From positions 62,001 through 126,000 of the forward strand of contig JBJDZG010000004.1 of NCBI GenBank assembly GCA_051867875.1: a DNA stretch of 64,000 bases. Reading direction: 5' to 3'. Positions 1 through 8,288 of this stretch are shown here, piece after piece (the stretch's first letter is position 1; every line of letters starts with the position of its first letter). The notes below the pieces were generated by a model. The model worked only from the letters and a program-made list of their open reading frames with translations. It ran no database searches and was not told where the DNA came from. The DNA comes from RGIG4608 sp051867875 (lineage in GTDB: Bacteria; Bacillota; Clostridia; Oscillospirales; CAG-272). A program made the translations under genes and the position numbers.

Positions 1-2074
1 TGCGCACGCCCGAAGCCACGCTCGACTCGGATACAATCTTAAAAAGACCGATTTTTGCGGTATTGTCGCAGTGAGTACCGCCGCAAAGCTCGGTAGAAAA
101 GCTGCCCATTTTTACCATGCGGACCGTCTTGCCGTATTTCTCGCCGAAGAGCGCCATAGCACCGCTCTTGCGCGCGGTTTCAATATCGGTTTCAACCGTA
201 ACTATATCGTTACCTGCAAGAATGTGGCTGTTTACGAGCATTTCAACCGCACGAAGTTCTTTTTCCGTGAGAGCCGCAAAATGCGTAAAGTCAAATCTGC
301 AAATTTCTTCGCTTACGTAAGAGCCCGCCTGCTCAACGTGATTTCCGAGCACGCTTCTGAGCGCCGCCTGAAGAAGATGAGCGGCAGAGTGGTTTCTCTT
401 TATCGCCTCACGTCTTAGGTCAACGATGTCCGCCGTAACCGTATCGCCGACGGAAAGCACTCCGTTTACAACCCGGCAGATATGAATGTATACGCCGTCG
501 GTTTTCTTTGTATCGTAAACTGTCAAAACCGCGTTGTCCTTATAGATGGTACCCGTATCGCCTATCTGACCGCCGCCCTCTCCGTAGAAAGGCGTTCTGT
601 TAAGAATCACGGTACAGTCGCCCTCGTTTACGCTCTCTACGCTATCGTCGCCGACGAGGATTGCAATTACCTTAGCCTCGCTTCTGTAATCGGTGTAGCC
701 CGTAAATTCGGTCTTGGGAAGGTCGGCAAGCACACTCTTTGAGCTGTCGCTCCAACCGCTGATATTGGCTCTTGCCTCTCTTGCGCGGTTTCTCTGGTCG
801 AGCATCAAAGTCTTGAACTGCTCCTCGTTTATTTTAAGGTGATTTTCCTCTGCTATTTCACGCGTAAGGTCAATCGGGAAGCCGAAAGTATCGTAAAGCT
901 TGAATACTTCCTCGCCCGAAATAACGTCCGCATTTTCCTTAACGGCGCTTCTTATCAGGTCGGAAAGAATGGAAAGACCTGCATCGATGGTCGCGTCAAA
1001 TCTCTCCTCTTCCATTGAGAGCACCTTGCGGATATAATCACCCTTTTCGGAAAGCTCGGGATATGCACCGCAGCTCTCGCCGATAGCGACGTTAACCATA
1101 TCAACAAGGAAGGGACGGTTGATGCCGAGAAGCTTTCCGTGTCTGCACGCACGGCGTATTATTCTGCGGAGAACGTATCCCCTTCCCTCGTTTGAGGGAA
1201 TAACGCCGTCGGCTATCATAAACATAGCGCTTCTGGTGTGGTCGGTAATAACGCGAATGGAAATATCGTTGTCCGCGTCGTCGCCGTAGTTCTTACCGCA
1301 GATTTCGCACACCTTGTCGATTATCCTGCGGATTGAATCGACCTCGAACATATTGTCAACACCCTGCATTACGCAAGCAAGACGTTCAAGACCCATGCCC
1401 GTGTCGATATTCTTCTGCGCGAGCTCCTCGTATGTGCCGTCGCCCATATTGTTATACTGGGAGAATACGTTGTTCCAGATTTCCATATATCTGTCGCACT
1501 CACAGCCGGGTTTGCAGTCGGGACTTCCGCAGCCGTACTTTTCGCCTCTGTCAAAGTAAATCTCGGAGCAGGGTCCGCAGGGGCCCGTGCCGTGCTCCCA
1601 GAAGTTGTCCGCTTTTCCAAGGCGTACGACGTGAGCGGGATTTACGCCAATCTTGTTAACCCAGATGTCGTAAGCCTCTTCGTCGTTTTCGTATATTGAG
1701 GGCCAGAGAAGCTCCTCGGGGATTTCAAGCGTAACGGTGAGAAACTCCCACGCCCACGCTATTGCCTCTTCCTTGAAATAATCTCCGAATGAGAAGTTTC
1801 CGAGCATTTCAAAGAACGTGCCGTGGCGAGCCGTATGACCTACGCGCTCGAGGTCGGGCGTACGAATGCACTTCTGGCAGGTGCAAACTCTCGTTCTCGG
1901 GGGCTCTTCCTCACCCGTGAAGTATTTTTTCATAGGTGCCATACCCGAGTTGATAAGAAGAAGTGATTTGTCGTTAATGGGAACGAGCGGGAAAGAAGGG
2001 AGTCTCAGGTGTCCCTTTGATTCAAAGAACGCGAGATATTTTTCTCGAAGCTCGTTAAGAGATGTCCATTTCAT
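1..2074 (-). CDS. alaS: Alanyl-tRNA synthetase, 3' end cut by window edge
   Basis: Charges tRNA-Ala with alanine in the cytoplasm. Translation from the ATG at 2074 gives the class II catalytic core (KWTSLNELREKYLAFFESKG, then the PSFPLVP and GMAPMKKYF motifs), followed by the tRNA-recognition region. The editing domain is also present, with the zinc-binding HSAAH and CGGTHC motifs near the left edge. About 691 codons lie in the window; full AlaS proteins are usually about 870 residues, so only the C-terminal (DHHA1-type) part is missing, because the gene runs off the window. It is preceded by a T-box leader and its own promoter, so expression should rise when uncharged tRNA-Ala accumulates. 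Identification is secure. Confidence 0.97.
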   Translation of the reverse strand, partial: MKWTSLNELREKYLAFFESKGHLRLPSFPLVPINDKSLLLINSGMAPMKKYFTGEEEPPRTRVCTCQKCIRTPDLERVGHTARHGTFFEMLGNFSFGDYFKEEAIAWAWEFLTVTLEIPEELLWPSIYENDEEAYDIWVNKIGVNPAHVVRLGKADNFWEHGTGPCGPCSEIYFDRGEKYGCGSPDCKPGCECDRYMEIWNNVFSQYNNMGDGTYEELAQKNIDTGMGLERLACVMQGVDNMFEVDSIRRIIDKVCEICGKNYGDDADNDISIRVITDHTRSAMFMIADGVIPSNEGRGYVLRRIIRRACRHGKLLGINRPFLVDMVNVAIGESCGAYPELSEKGDYIRKVLSMEEERFDATIDAGLSILSDLIRSAVKENADVISGEEVFKLYDTFGFPIDLTREIAEENHLKINEEQFKTLMLDQRNRAREARANISGWSDSSKSVLADLPKTEFTGYTDYRSEAKVIAILVGDDSVESVNEGDCTVILNRTPFYGEGGGQIGDTGTIYKDNAVLTVYDTKKTDGVYIHICRVVNGVLSVGDTVTADIVDLRREAIKRNHSAAHLLQAALRSVLGNHVEQAGSYVSEEICRFDFTHFAALTEKELRAVEMLVNSHILAGNDIVTVETDIETARKSGAMALFGEKYGKTVRMVKMGSFSTELCGGTHCDNTAKIGLFKIVSESSVASGVR

Positions 2075-2140
2075 AATAGTGTTCCTTTCTGTAAGTCAAA
2101 TAGATAATTTAATGAGCGGTTTTAATATAGTCAGAGCAAT

Positions 2141-2397
2141 AAAAAAATACGCCGACGCCCTATGCAAAACATAAGGACGAGGCGCGCTCGTGATACCACC
2201 TTAATTCGCTCCTCTCTTGCGAGAGAAGCCTCATCGGCTATGAAACCATAGTCCGCGCTGTAACGGGCGCCCCGGCGGGTCTTTCGGCCGCAACTCAAAG
2301 ATAGCTTCATATCTCCGACGCATATTGCCTCCCACCAACCGACAACTCTCTTGAATGTTCAAAGATATTACTTATTCTTTTCACAGTTTTTTCATAC
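2141..2397 (-). promoter_or_regulatory. T-box leader upstream of alaS
   Basis: Read on the minus strand, the leader contains a variant of the conserved T-box, AAGGTGGTATCACG (2189-2202). Its TGGT can pair with the ACCA end of tRNA-Ala. Downstream is a stem (2151-2185) followed by a U-run (2141-2147), the terminator of the switch. A GAA-GCT-A segment with GCT (an alanine codon) at 2303-2305 is a plausible specifier within the 5' stem. Uncharged tRNA-Ala should stabilise the antiterminator. The T-box and terminator are directly visible; the exact specifier is my inference. Confidence 0.88.
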
Positions 2398-2403
2398 TTA
2401 AAC

Positions 2404-2432
2404 ATTTTAGCATTAAAACTTTCTTTTGTCAA
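2404..2432 (-). promoter_or_regulatory. Sigma-A promoter for alaS leader
   Basis: On the minus strand a TTGACA -35 (2427-2432) is separated by 17 bases from a TAAAAT -10 (2404-2409). Transcription would start near 2397 and give a leader of about 320 nt that carries the T-box. Confidence 0.75.
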
Positions 2433-2456
2433 TAGATATTTTCAAATTTACAGTCC

Positions 2457-2486
2457 AAAAAAGAGAGCGGTCCTGCGACCGCTCTC
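2457..2486 (-). terminator. Rho-independent terminator after ssp
   Basis: A perfect 10-bp stem (GAGAGCGGTC/GACCGCTCTC, 2463-2472 and 2477-2486) with a 4-base loop is followed on the minus strand by six Us (2457-2462). It closes the ssp transcript about 65 bases after its stop. Confidence 0.88.
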
Positions 2487-2552
2487 CGAAAATTTATTCA
2501 GCAATAAATTTTCCTTTTTGTCCGCACTCCCGCGGACTACGTCCAAGATAAA

Positions 2553-2738
2553 TTATTTTGCGTTAAGAGAATTTTCGTAAGACTCTACCATCTTCTTAAC
2601 CATCTGTCCGCCGATGGAGCCTGCCTGACGGCTTGTGAGGTCGCCGTTGTAACCGCCGTTGTTGAGTGTTACGCCAACTTCGTTAGCAGCCTGCATCTTG
2701 AACTGCTCAAGAGCCTTTTTAGATGACTTGTTTGCCAT
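2553..2738 (-). CDS. Alpha/beta-type small acid-soluble spore protein
   Basis: A 61-residue DNA-binding spore protein that coats and protects forespore DNA and is degraded at germination. The sequence shows the family features: a lysine-rich start, an ANEVGV segment near the germination-protease cleavage region, an NGD/TSRQAGSIGG turn and a QMVKKMVESYENSL helix. Length matches the family (60-70 residues). A GAGGGAG ribosome binding site precedes the ATG. It is monocistronic, between its own terminator and a spacer with inverted repeats. Expression in the forespore by SigG is expected from the family; I could not see a convincing SigG promoter. Strong evidence that the organism sporulates. Confidence 0.93.
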   Translation of the reverse strand: MANKSSKKALEQFKMQAANEVGVTLNNGGYNGDLTSRQAGSIGGQMVKKMVESYENSLNAK

Positions 2739-2812
2739 ATTAATAAATCTCCCTCTGTCGCATTTGCGACTTTTTTGCCCTATTATTTCGGGCTTTATCT
2801 ATATTATCGAGA

Positions 2813-2842
2813 TGCACCGCAAAACAGCGTCTTTGCGGTGCA
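2813..2842. repeat. Perfect 11-bp inverted repeat upstream of ssp
   Basis: TGCACCGCAAA (2813-2823) and its exact complement (2832-2842) enclose an 8-base loop. There is no U-run on either side, so it is not a standard terminator. It sits in the spacer between ssp and the end of the pgmB operon and could be an operator or a leader hairpin for ssp. Nothing else in 2739-2940 was recognised apart from a small GTCGCA/TGCGAC hairpin (2757-2770). Confidence 0.5.
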
Positions 2843-2941
2843 ATTCTTCGCATCGCTTCCCCGCCGTCTGCTTTGAATCTCTGATATTATTTTGCTCCGT
2901 CAATTCAGTTTAATTAGTGGTAAATTTTGTTTTTTGAACTG

Positions 2942-2988
2942 AAAATAAAAACGAGCGCCGCCGGAAAATTTTTATTCCAAGCAGCGCT
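2942..2988 (-). terminator. Terminator of the sugar operon
   Basis: On the minus strand, AGCGCTGC..GGAA pairs with TTCC..GCGGCGCT (2954-2988) and is followed by a U-rich run (2942-2950). It lies just after the pgmB stop and ends the long operon that starts near 20010. Confidence 0.78.
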
Positions 2989-2993
2989 TTTTG

Positions 2994-3626
2994 TTATTTT
3001 ATTATATTGAGTATCTCTTCAAAATGACTGATGCTGTAATCCGCACTTTCGTAACCGTACGCATCGCCAAGAGCGATAGTCGCAAAGCCTCCTGCCTTGC
3101 CTGCGTCAACGCCCGCTTTGGCATCCTCAACGACGTAACATTCAGAGGGTTGAAGTCCCAAGAACAGAGCGCCCTTGATAAACACCTCGGGGTCGGGCTT
3201 ACTTCGGGTAATGTTATTTCCGTCGGAAACCGCATCGAAAAATTTTTCAAGTCCGATATATTTAAGTATTGCAGGGGTATTTTTGCTCGAAGAGCCTATC
3301 GCGAGCTTATATCCGCGGGCGCGGAGCTCATTAAGCGTTTCCGTAACTCCCGGCAGTCTGTCATCGGGAGTAAGACTTTTAAGGAGTTCCTTGTAAATCT
3401 CGTTCTTCTTTGTGGCGAGAATCTGTTTTTCTTCATCGGAATACTGTCTCTCGGCTCGCTCAAGTATGATTTCAAGGCTATCCATACGGCTGACACCGCG
3501 CAGACGGTTATTTATCTTCTCGTCAAAGTATATTCCCTCTTCGTCCGCCATCTGCTTCCATGCAAGATAGTGGAGTCCGTCGGTGGATACGATAACGCCG
3601 TCAAGGTCAAATATAAATCCCTTCAT
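2994..3626 (-). CDS. pgmB: Beta-phosphoglucomutase (HAD family)
   Basis: Converts beta-D-glucose 1-phosphate to glucose 6-phosphate through beta-glucose 1,6-bisphosphate, feeding the product of the neighbouring phosphorylase into glycolysis. The 210-residue protein begins with the HAD nucleophile motif DLDGVIVSTD (Asp at about residue 8), has the cap-domain signature LRGVSRM typical of beta-phosphoglucomutase, the IGSSS motif and the VVEDAKAG motif with the metal-binding acidic residues. A GAGGTG ribosome binding site precedes the start, 8 bases after the phosphorylase stop. Length is normal. The pairing with a GH65 enzyme makes this assignment firm. Confidence 0.93.
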   Translation of the reverse strand: MKGFIFDLDGVIVSTDGLHYLAWKQMADEEGIYFDEKINNRLRGVSRMDSLEIILERAERQYSDEEKQILATKKNEIYKELLKSLTPDDRLPGVTETLNELRARGYKLAIGSSSKNTPAILKYIGLEKFFDAVSDGNNITRSKPDPEVFIKGALFLGLQPSECYVVEDAKAGVDAGKAGGFATIALGDAYGYESADYSISHFEEILNIIK

Positions 3627-3634
3627 ACAGCACC

Positions 3635-5881
3635 TCAGATTTTATATACGAGCGTATTTTTGAGTATTCTCTCTTCGCCGTCGGGGGTGTGGATATTAAC
3701 ATTGCCCGCACCCGACTTTTTAAGCGTCAATTCTCCGTTTTTCATACTCAGTGTAATCTTTATACCCTTATAAATGAAATGCGCCGTAACGCCATCAAAA
3801 AGCGTTCTGACGGGATTTACGCAAAGCGTGCCGTCATCTCTTACGGAAAGTCCGAAAATTCCGTAGATGACCGCAAGATATCCGCCTGCAAGACAACCGC
3901 TGTGAACGCCCTGCCATGCTACTCCGTGAATATCGTCAACGTCCATTTTGACGGTGTTGAGAAGATTTTTGCGGAATGAAAGAATCTGTTTATTCTGTGC
4001 ACAGGCTATCGCGTGAACGGGGAACGTCAAAGAGGAGCTGACCTCGCACATATTCTCGTAATAGTCCCAGTTCTCTGCAAAGCGGCTTCTGTCAACGCCG
4101 ACGTCAACCATTGTATAAAGCAGAATAACGTCGGGCTGTTTGATTATCTGGCTCTTGTGATAAAGTCCGCTCTTCTTCATCTGGAACTGCTTTAAGGTTC
4201 CCTTGCCCTGCTCTTCAAGTGAACGCGAGAGTCCGAAATATCCGTCAAACTGAGGAATAAGTCCGTTTTCGCATACAGGAAGATAGAGCTTTGAGGATAT
4301 CTCCCTCATCTTTTCGATGAGCGAAGGCTCAACCTCATACGAAAGCTCGCCGCAAAGAGAGATAAAGCGGTCAAATGCGAATTTTACACAATAATTCGTA
4401 TACGCGTCATTATCAACGTATGGGTGATGCTCGTCGGTGCCCGTAACTCTGCAAATCTCATATCGGTCGCCGTTAAGGCTGACGCGGGAAATCCAGAATT
4501 TCAGACATTCGAGTATCATCTCCATACCGTAATCAAGCATAAATTCTCTGTCGCCCGTATAGCGATAGTAATTTATGATACCGTAGGGAATGTCGGAATT
4601 AATATGTACCTGCATAAACGGGTGGCGCGCATACTGCCACACTCTCTCATCGCCGTTTACGGACGAGCAGAAAGCGAACATAGCTCCGTCATATCCGTTT
4701 GCCTCGGCGTTTTTCTTCGCCTGCGGCAACATTCTGTATCGGTACATTAACGCATTTTTAGCTGTTTTCGGCGCGGTAAGCAAGAAAAACGGCATCTGAT
4801 GAATCTCACAGTCCCACCAAACGAACTGATTGTATCTTTCGCCCGTGAGTCCCTTTGCGGAAATTCCGTGAACGCTGTCATTCATCGAGGCGGAAATGGC
4901 GGTGTGATAGCTTGCAAATCTGAGATATGCGTCCACCTCATCGTCGCCCTCAATACTCACGTCCATCATTGCAAAATACGATTTGTATGCGGCAATATGT
5001 GCCTTTTTGAGAATAGCGTAATCAAGACCGCCCGATGCAAGCTTTTCCCTTGCACAATCGGTAATATCTCTTTCGGTATCGCGGTCGGTAATGATATAAG
5101 ATATCTTCTCAAACGTATATGCCTTGGCGTTATCACAGAGATATTCAATACCCACCGTGCCGTTGACGTCGTATTTTCCGAGCACTTTTCCGTGTGGGAA
5201 TACGTGCTTTATTCCGTAGCAGGCTGAAAAACCGTATTTGTTCGTCGCGTGATATCTGTGAAGAATATCAGTACCTTCTATGTGCAAAAGGTCCGTCTTT
5301 GTGATGAACTGACCTCCTGTCTTGACCGAGGTATCAATACCGGACATTATCATAACGGGCAGGTTATGATTCATCGGTCTTACCTTGATTTTCTGACAAT
5401 AGAGGTGCTCATCGGCAAATGATGCAAAGCGTTCAAATACGAACTCGGTCCTGTTTCCCTCTCCGTCGTCCCATACAAGCTCTCTCGTATAGACGGCAGT
5501 ACCCGGATTAAGCGAGCGATGCCATTTTACTATCTTACCCTCCCAAGGAAAGAAGGTCTTTTCGCCCACGGTTATTTTTACCGTGAGAAAATCGTGCATA
5601 TTGATACAGCTGTCCTGCTTTTCAAAGGTTTTGAGCTTTTCTTCGTCAAGGTAGTATTTCTTCATATACTCATTGTCCGCAAAAGGCTCCGTTACCTCTA
5701 TTATCTCATCGATAAATCCGCGAACGAACGCACCCTGAACGCGTTGAGAGCCAAACTCCTCAAAGCTGCCTCTGACACCCATATAACCGTTACCCGTAGT
5801 AAAAAGAGTGGCGAGAACGGGCTCGTCTGCTATATCGTAAATACTTTCACTGAAATTTTTGTTTTTATCCAATCCGTACAT
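3635..5881 (-). CDS. Glycoside hydrolase family 65 disaccharide phosphorylase
   Basis: GH65 enzymes cleave alpha-linked glucosides with inorganic phosphate, giving beta-D-glucose 1-phosphate; known substrates include maltose, trehalose, kojibiose and nigerose. The 748-residue cytoplasmic protein has the N-terminal beta-sandwich opening (NGYMGVRGSFEE), the (alpha/alpha)6 barrel with GTDEHHPYVDNDAYTN holding the expected catalytic acid Glu, the KQPDVILL phosphate-site segment and the SSLTFPVHAI motif. Length is typical. It is followed by pgmB 8 bases later and preceded by sugar-transport genes. The substrate cannot be decided by eye. A hairpin at 5913-5940 separates it from the upstream gene and might tune its expression. 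Confidence 0.9.
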   Translation of the reverse strand: MYGLDKNKNFSESIYDIADEPVLATLFTTGNGYMGVRGSFEEFGSQRVQGAFVRGFIDEIIEVTEPFADNEYMKKYYLDEEKLKTFEKQDSCINMHDFLTVKITVGEKTFFPWEGKIVKWHRSLNPGTAVYTRELVWDDGEGNRTEFVFERFASFADEHLYCQKIKVRPMNHNLPVMIMSGIDTSVKTGGQFITKTDLLHIEGTDILHRYHATNKYGFSACYGIKHVFPHGKVLGKYDVNGTVGIEYLCDNAKAYTFEKISYIITDRDTERDITDCAREKLASGGLDYAILKKAHIAAYKSYFAMMDVSIEGDDEVDAYLRFASYHTAISASMNDSVHGISAKGLTGERYNQFVWWDCEIHQMPFFLLTAPKTAKNALMYRYRMLPQAKKNAEANGYDGAMFAFCSSVNGDERVWQYARHPFMQVHINSDIPYGIINYYRYTGDREFMLDYGMEMILECLKFWISRVSLNGDRYEICRVTGTDEHHPYVDNDAYTNYCVKFAFDRFISLCGELSYEVEPSLIEKMREISSKLYLPVCENGLIPQFDGYFGLSRSLEEQGKGTLKQFQMKKSGLYHKSQIIKQPDVILLYTMVDVGVDRSRFAENWDYYENMCEVSSSLTFPVHAIACAQNKQILSFRKNLLNTVKMDVDDIHGVAWQGVHSGCLAGGYLAVIYGIFGLSVRDDGTLCVNPVRTLFDGVTAHFIYKGIKITLSMKNGELTLKKSGAGNVNIHTPDGEERILKNTLVYKI

Positions 5882-5912
5882 AATCTTATCTTCTATAACA
5901 AAATTTTTGCAA

Positions 5913-5940
5913 GCAGGCGGCAGAGCAAACTGCCGCCTGC
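5913..5940. terminator. Strong hairpin between phosphoesterase and GH65 genes
   Basis: A perfect 11-bp GC-rich stem (GCAGGCGGCAG/CTGCCGCCTGC) with a 6-base loop. On the minus strand it is followed by TTGCAAAAATTTTG, a poor U-run, so within this operon it more likely acts as a leaky terminator or an mRNA-stabilising end than a full stop. Confidence 0.6.
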
Positions 5941-5952
5941 TTTATTATTGTA

Positions 5953-8277
5953 TTAACCGCCGAAAAGTTCCGAAAAGAATTTTCCGATAGAATTGAAAAT
6001 CGCTTTGAAGAATTCTCCGATAAGCTCCCAAAGACTCATTTCCTCAAGGGGCTTTTCAGGAGCAGGCTCATCGGGATTTTCCGGATTATCGGGATTTGAA
6101 GGCACATCGGGCTCGGTTGTCTTTTCTGTATGAACTGCCGTTATTTCAACGCTCATCGTCGATTTCGTAGCCCACGGAGAGAAAGAAACGTAGCAAGCGG
6201 AAGAATCCGTAAAATGACTCATTCCTTCAAGTGCGCTCGCGGGTATTGTAAGTACGTCAGTTCCGAGAGGAGATATAACGCTCATATTAATACCGCCGTT
6301 TTCAGCCGACTCGAATTTAATATCGAACGGAATAGACCCCGTATTGCCGTACACGAGATAATCGCTTCTGCCGATAGAAATTCCCGAACCTGTGCTTACA
6401 CTTCCGCTGGCGAAATCGATATTGATAAGCAATCCCTCGTTTGAAAGCCACTTATCTTTATACGTGTTGGAAAGCAAAATTCCGAGCACCTTGTTTTCGG
6501 ACTGTATATTGAGATTCGTAAATCCGAGATGCAAGCCGTCAAGGTCAAACGTGGAATTGAAACCGAGGAAGTAGTTTTTCGTAGCCTCGTTCCAGTTCAG
6601 TTTGACGCCGATATTCGTGCTGTCCTCTATCCAGCCTTTTGAGGTCATGGGAGAGATACTGAACGTATCGCTCTTTGAGGGAGCAAATTCGTCCGAGCAC
6701 TTTGTAATGAAATATTTGTTGTAATATTCCCTTTCGAGATTTTCAAATTCGTCGAGCTTATCCATAAGATTCTTAATCTTATAGTTGAGCTTGTTAATCT
6801 CTTTACGCATCGTCGTAATCAGCTCAAGGTCGGACTCCGTAAGCTCTTTTTCCATAAGCTCGTCTATTCTTGCGTCAAATCTCGTTGCGATGATTGCGTT
6901 TTCCTCTGTCATATCAACAAACTTCTGCGAAAGCTCGGTGCATACGTAGAAGCAGTCATACGCCCTTACCTTGACCGTATAAGGATACTTAAAATCGCCC
7001 GTAAACGTCGTTGAGTAGCTCTTCGGCATATTCGTAAGCCCCGGGTCGTTGTAGAAAGGCGTTACTATGGTCTTTGATGCAATTACCGTACCGTTCTCAT
7101 TCTCTACCAAAACCTCATAGTAAAAGACCATATCGTCGTCCACAGCGGACTTGAAGTCGATTCTGAGCTCAGTGCTTGAAACTTCGATTACCTCTATTCC
7201 CGCGGGGAATTGAGGAGCACGGTTGTTTGCAAGTCTTGTTTCCTTTGAGTAGCGTGTAAGAGATGAACCGTCGGACTTGTATGCGTCGATATACCAAGGG
7301 TCCTTTATAACCGTATCTTTTGCAATATCTATTCTGGTGATGCGGATATTGTTTTCCTTATCCACCTCAACTATCATTCCCTGCGAGAAAGAACGGCGGT
7401 TTTCGGGCTTAATAACGTCAAATTCAATGTCGGAAGCACTGCCCGAATTAATCTGCGTATACGTGCTCTGATTGATATTCGTTTCAAGATTAAGACCGTA
7501 ATGGGTGTGTCCGCTGAAAAGAATTACCTGCGGATATTCTTTGAGCACGCTGTCAAGCTGAACCGATGCTCCCCAATCTCCCGTTCCGCTGATATCGTTG
7601 GACATACTGCCGTATACGGTGTCCTTTGCGGGACTGTGGCTGGATACGAATACGTAAGCGTTGGGATTTTCGCCTACTATTCTGTCGAGCGTATTTCTGA
7701 GCCACGTCTCAGTCTCTGCGGAAAGAGTGTTGTAGTTGGGCATATACGTTTCGATATCAACGCTTATAAAGTGATAGCCGTTTATCTCAACGTGGCGGTT
7801 GCCCTTGTAGATGCTCTTCATATCCTTATCGAAAAGATACATATCGGAGCCGTAAGCGTCAACGAATTCCGCTCTCGTCATACAACCAGACCAGTATACG
7901 TCGTGGTTGCCGTTTGTAATAATTACGGGTACTTTCGTTACGTCGAAAGCCTCTTTCACTATCGAAGCAAACAACTCTGCCTGCTCCTTTTTACCGTCCT
8001 GAGTCTGGTCGCCGCAAAAAAGCACTGCGTCAATGCCGTTCTTGGCATACTTTTTGATAGTTGCAAGAGTATTTCGGAGAATATTTGCATTGTCGCCAAA
8101 TCCTACGTGCGTATCGGAAAGGTTGGCAAACGTAAATACTATCTCGTTTTCGTTAAATGCGTAATCGGGAGTTGACACGGCAGCCACCTCACTCTCTGCA
8201 CCTGCAAACATGGGAATAACTCCGAAGCACATAACAACAGCCAAAGTCAAACTGAGTATTTTGTTAAATTTAGTCAT
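5953..8277 (-). CDS. Secreted calcineurin-like metallophosphoesterase with C-terminal amphipathic tail
   Basis: An exported 774-residue phosphoesterase of unknown substrate. It has an N-terminal signal peptide (about residues 1-27) and a metallophosphoesterase domain (about 47-320) with all metal-binding motifs: SDTHVG, FCGDQTQDG, TNGNHDV, SSHSPA and FSGHTHYG. After that come a fibronectin-like stretch, a charged coiled-coil region (about 455-515), a beta-rich domain and a proline-rich linker (NPDNPENPDEP). The end is a short amphipathic tail rich in Phe, Ile and Leu (EFFKAIFNSIGKFFSELFGG). A similar linker-plus-tail ends the 1118-residue protein upstream. A strong AAAGGAGG site precedes the ATG. 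The gene lies 11 bases after the SGNH lipoprotein gene. Confidence 0.85.
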   Translation of the reverse strand: MTKFNKILSLTLAVVMCFGVIPMFAGAESEVAAVSTPDYAFNENEIVFTFANLSDTHVGFGDNANILRNTLATIKKYAKNGIDAVLFCGDQTQDGKKEQAELFASIVKEAFDVTKVPVIITNGNHDVYWSGCMTRAEFVDAYGSDMYLFDKDMKSIYKGNRHVEINGYHFISVDIETYMPNYNTLSAETETWLRNTLDRIVGENPNAYVFVSSHSPAKDTVYGSMSNDISGTGDWGASVQLDSVLKEYPQVILFSGHTHYGLNLETNINQSTYTQINSGSASDIEFDVIKPENRRSFSQGMIVEVDKENNIRITRIDIAKDTVIKDPWYIDAYKSDGSSLTRYSKETRLANNRAPQFPAGIEVIEVSSTELRIDFKSAVDDDMVFYYEVLVENENGTVIASKTIVTPFYNDPGLTNMPKSYSTTFTGDFKYPYTVKVRAYDCFYVCTELSQKFVDMTEENAIIATRFDARIDELMEKELTESDLELITTMRKEINKLNYKIKNLMDKLDEFENLEREYYNKYFITKCSDEFAPSKSDTFSISPMTSKGWIEDSTNIGVKLNWNEATKNYFLGFNSTFDLDGLHLGFTNLNIQSENKVLGILLSNTYKDKWLSNEGLLINIDFASGSVSTGSGISIGRSDYLVYGNTGSIPFDIKFESAENGGINMSVISPLGTDVLTIPASALEGMSHFTDSSACYVSFSPWATKSTMSVEITAVHTEKTTEPDVPSNPDNPENPDEPAPEKPLEEMSLWELIGEFFKAIFNSIGKFFSELFGG

Positions 8278-8288
8278 AGGGACCTCCT

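Noticed and set aside
2991..3773. Long plus-strand open frame of 260 codons opposite pgmB and the GH65 gene
   Set aside because: It is antisense to two well-supported genes and has no family motif; similar long antisense frames occur opposite many genes here because of codon bias.
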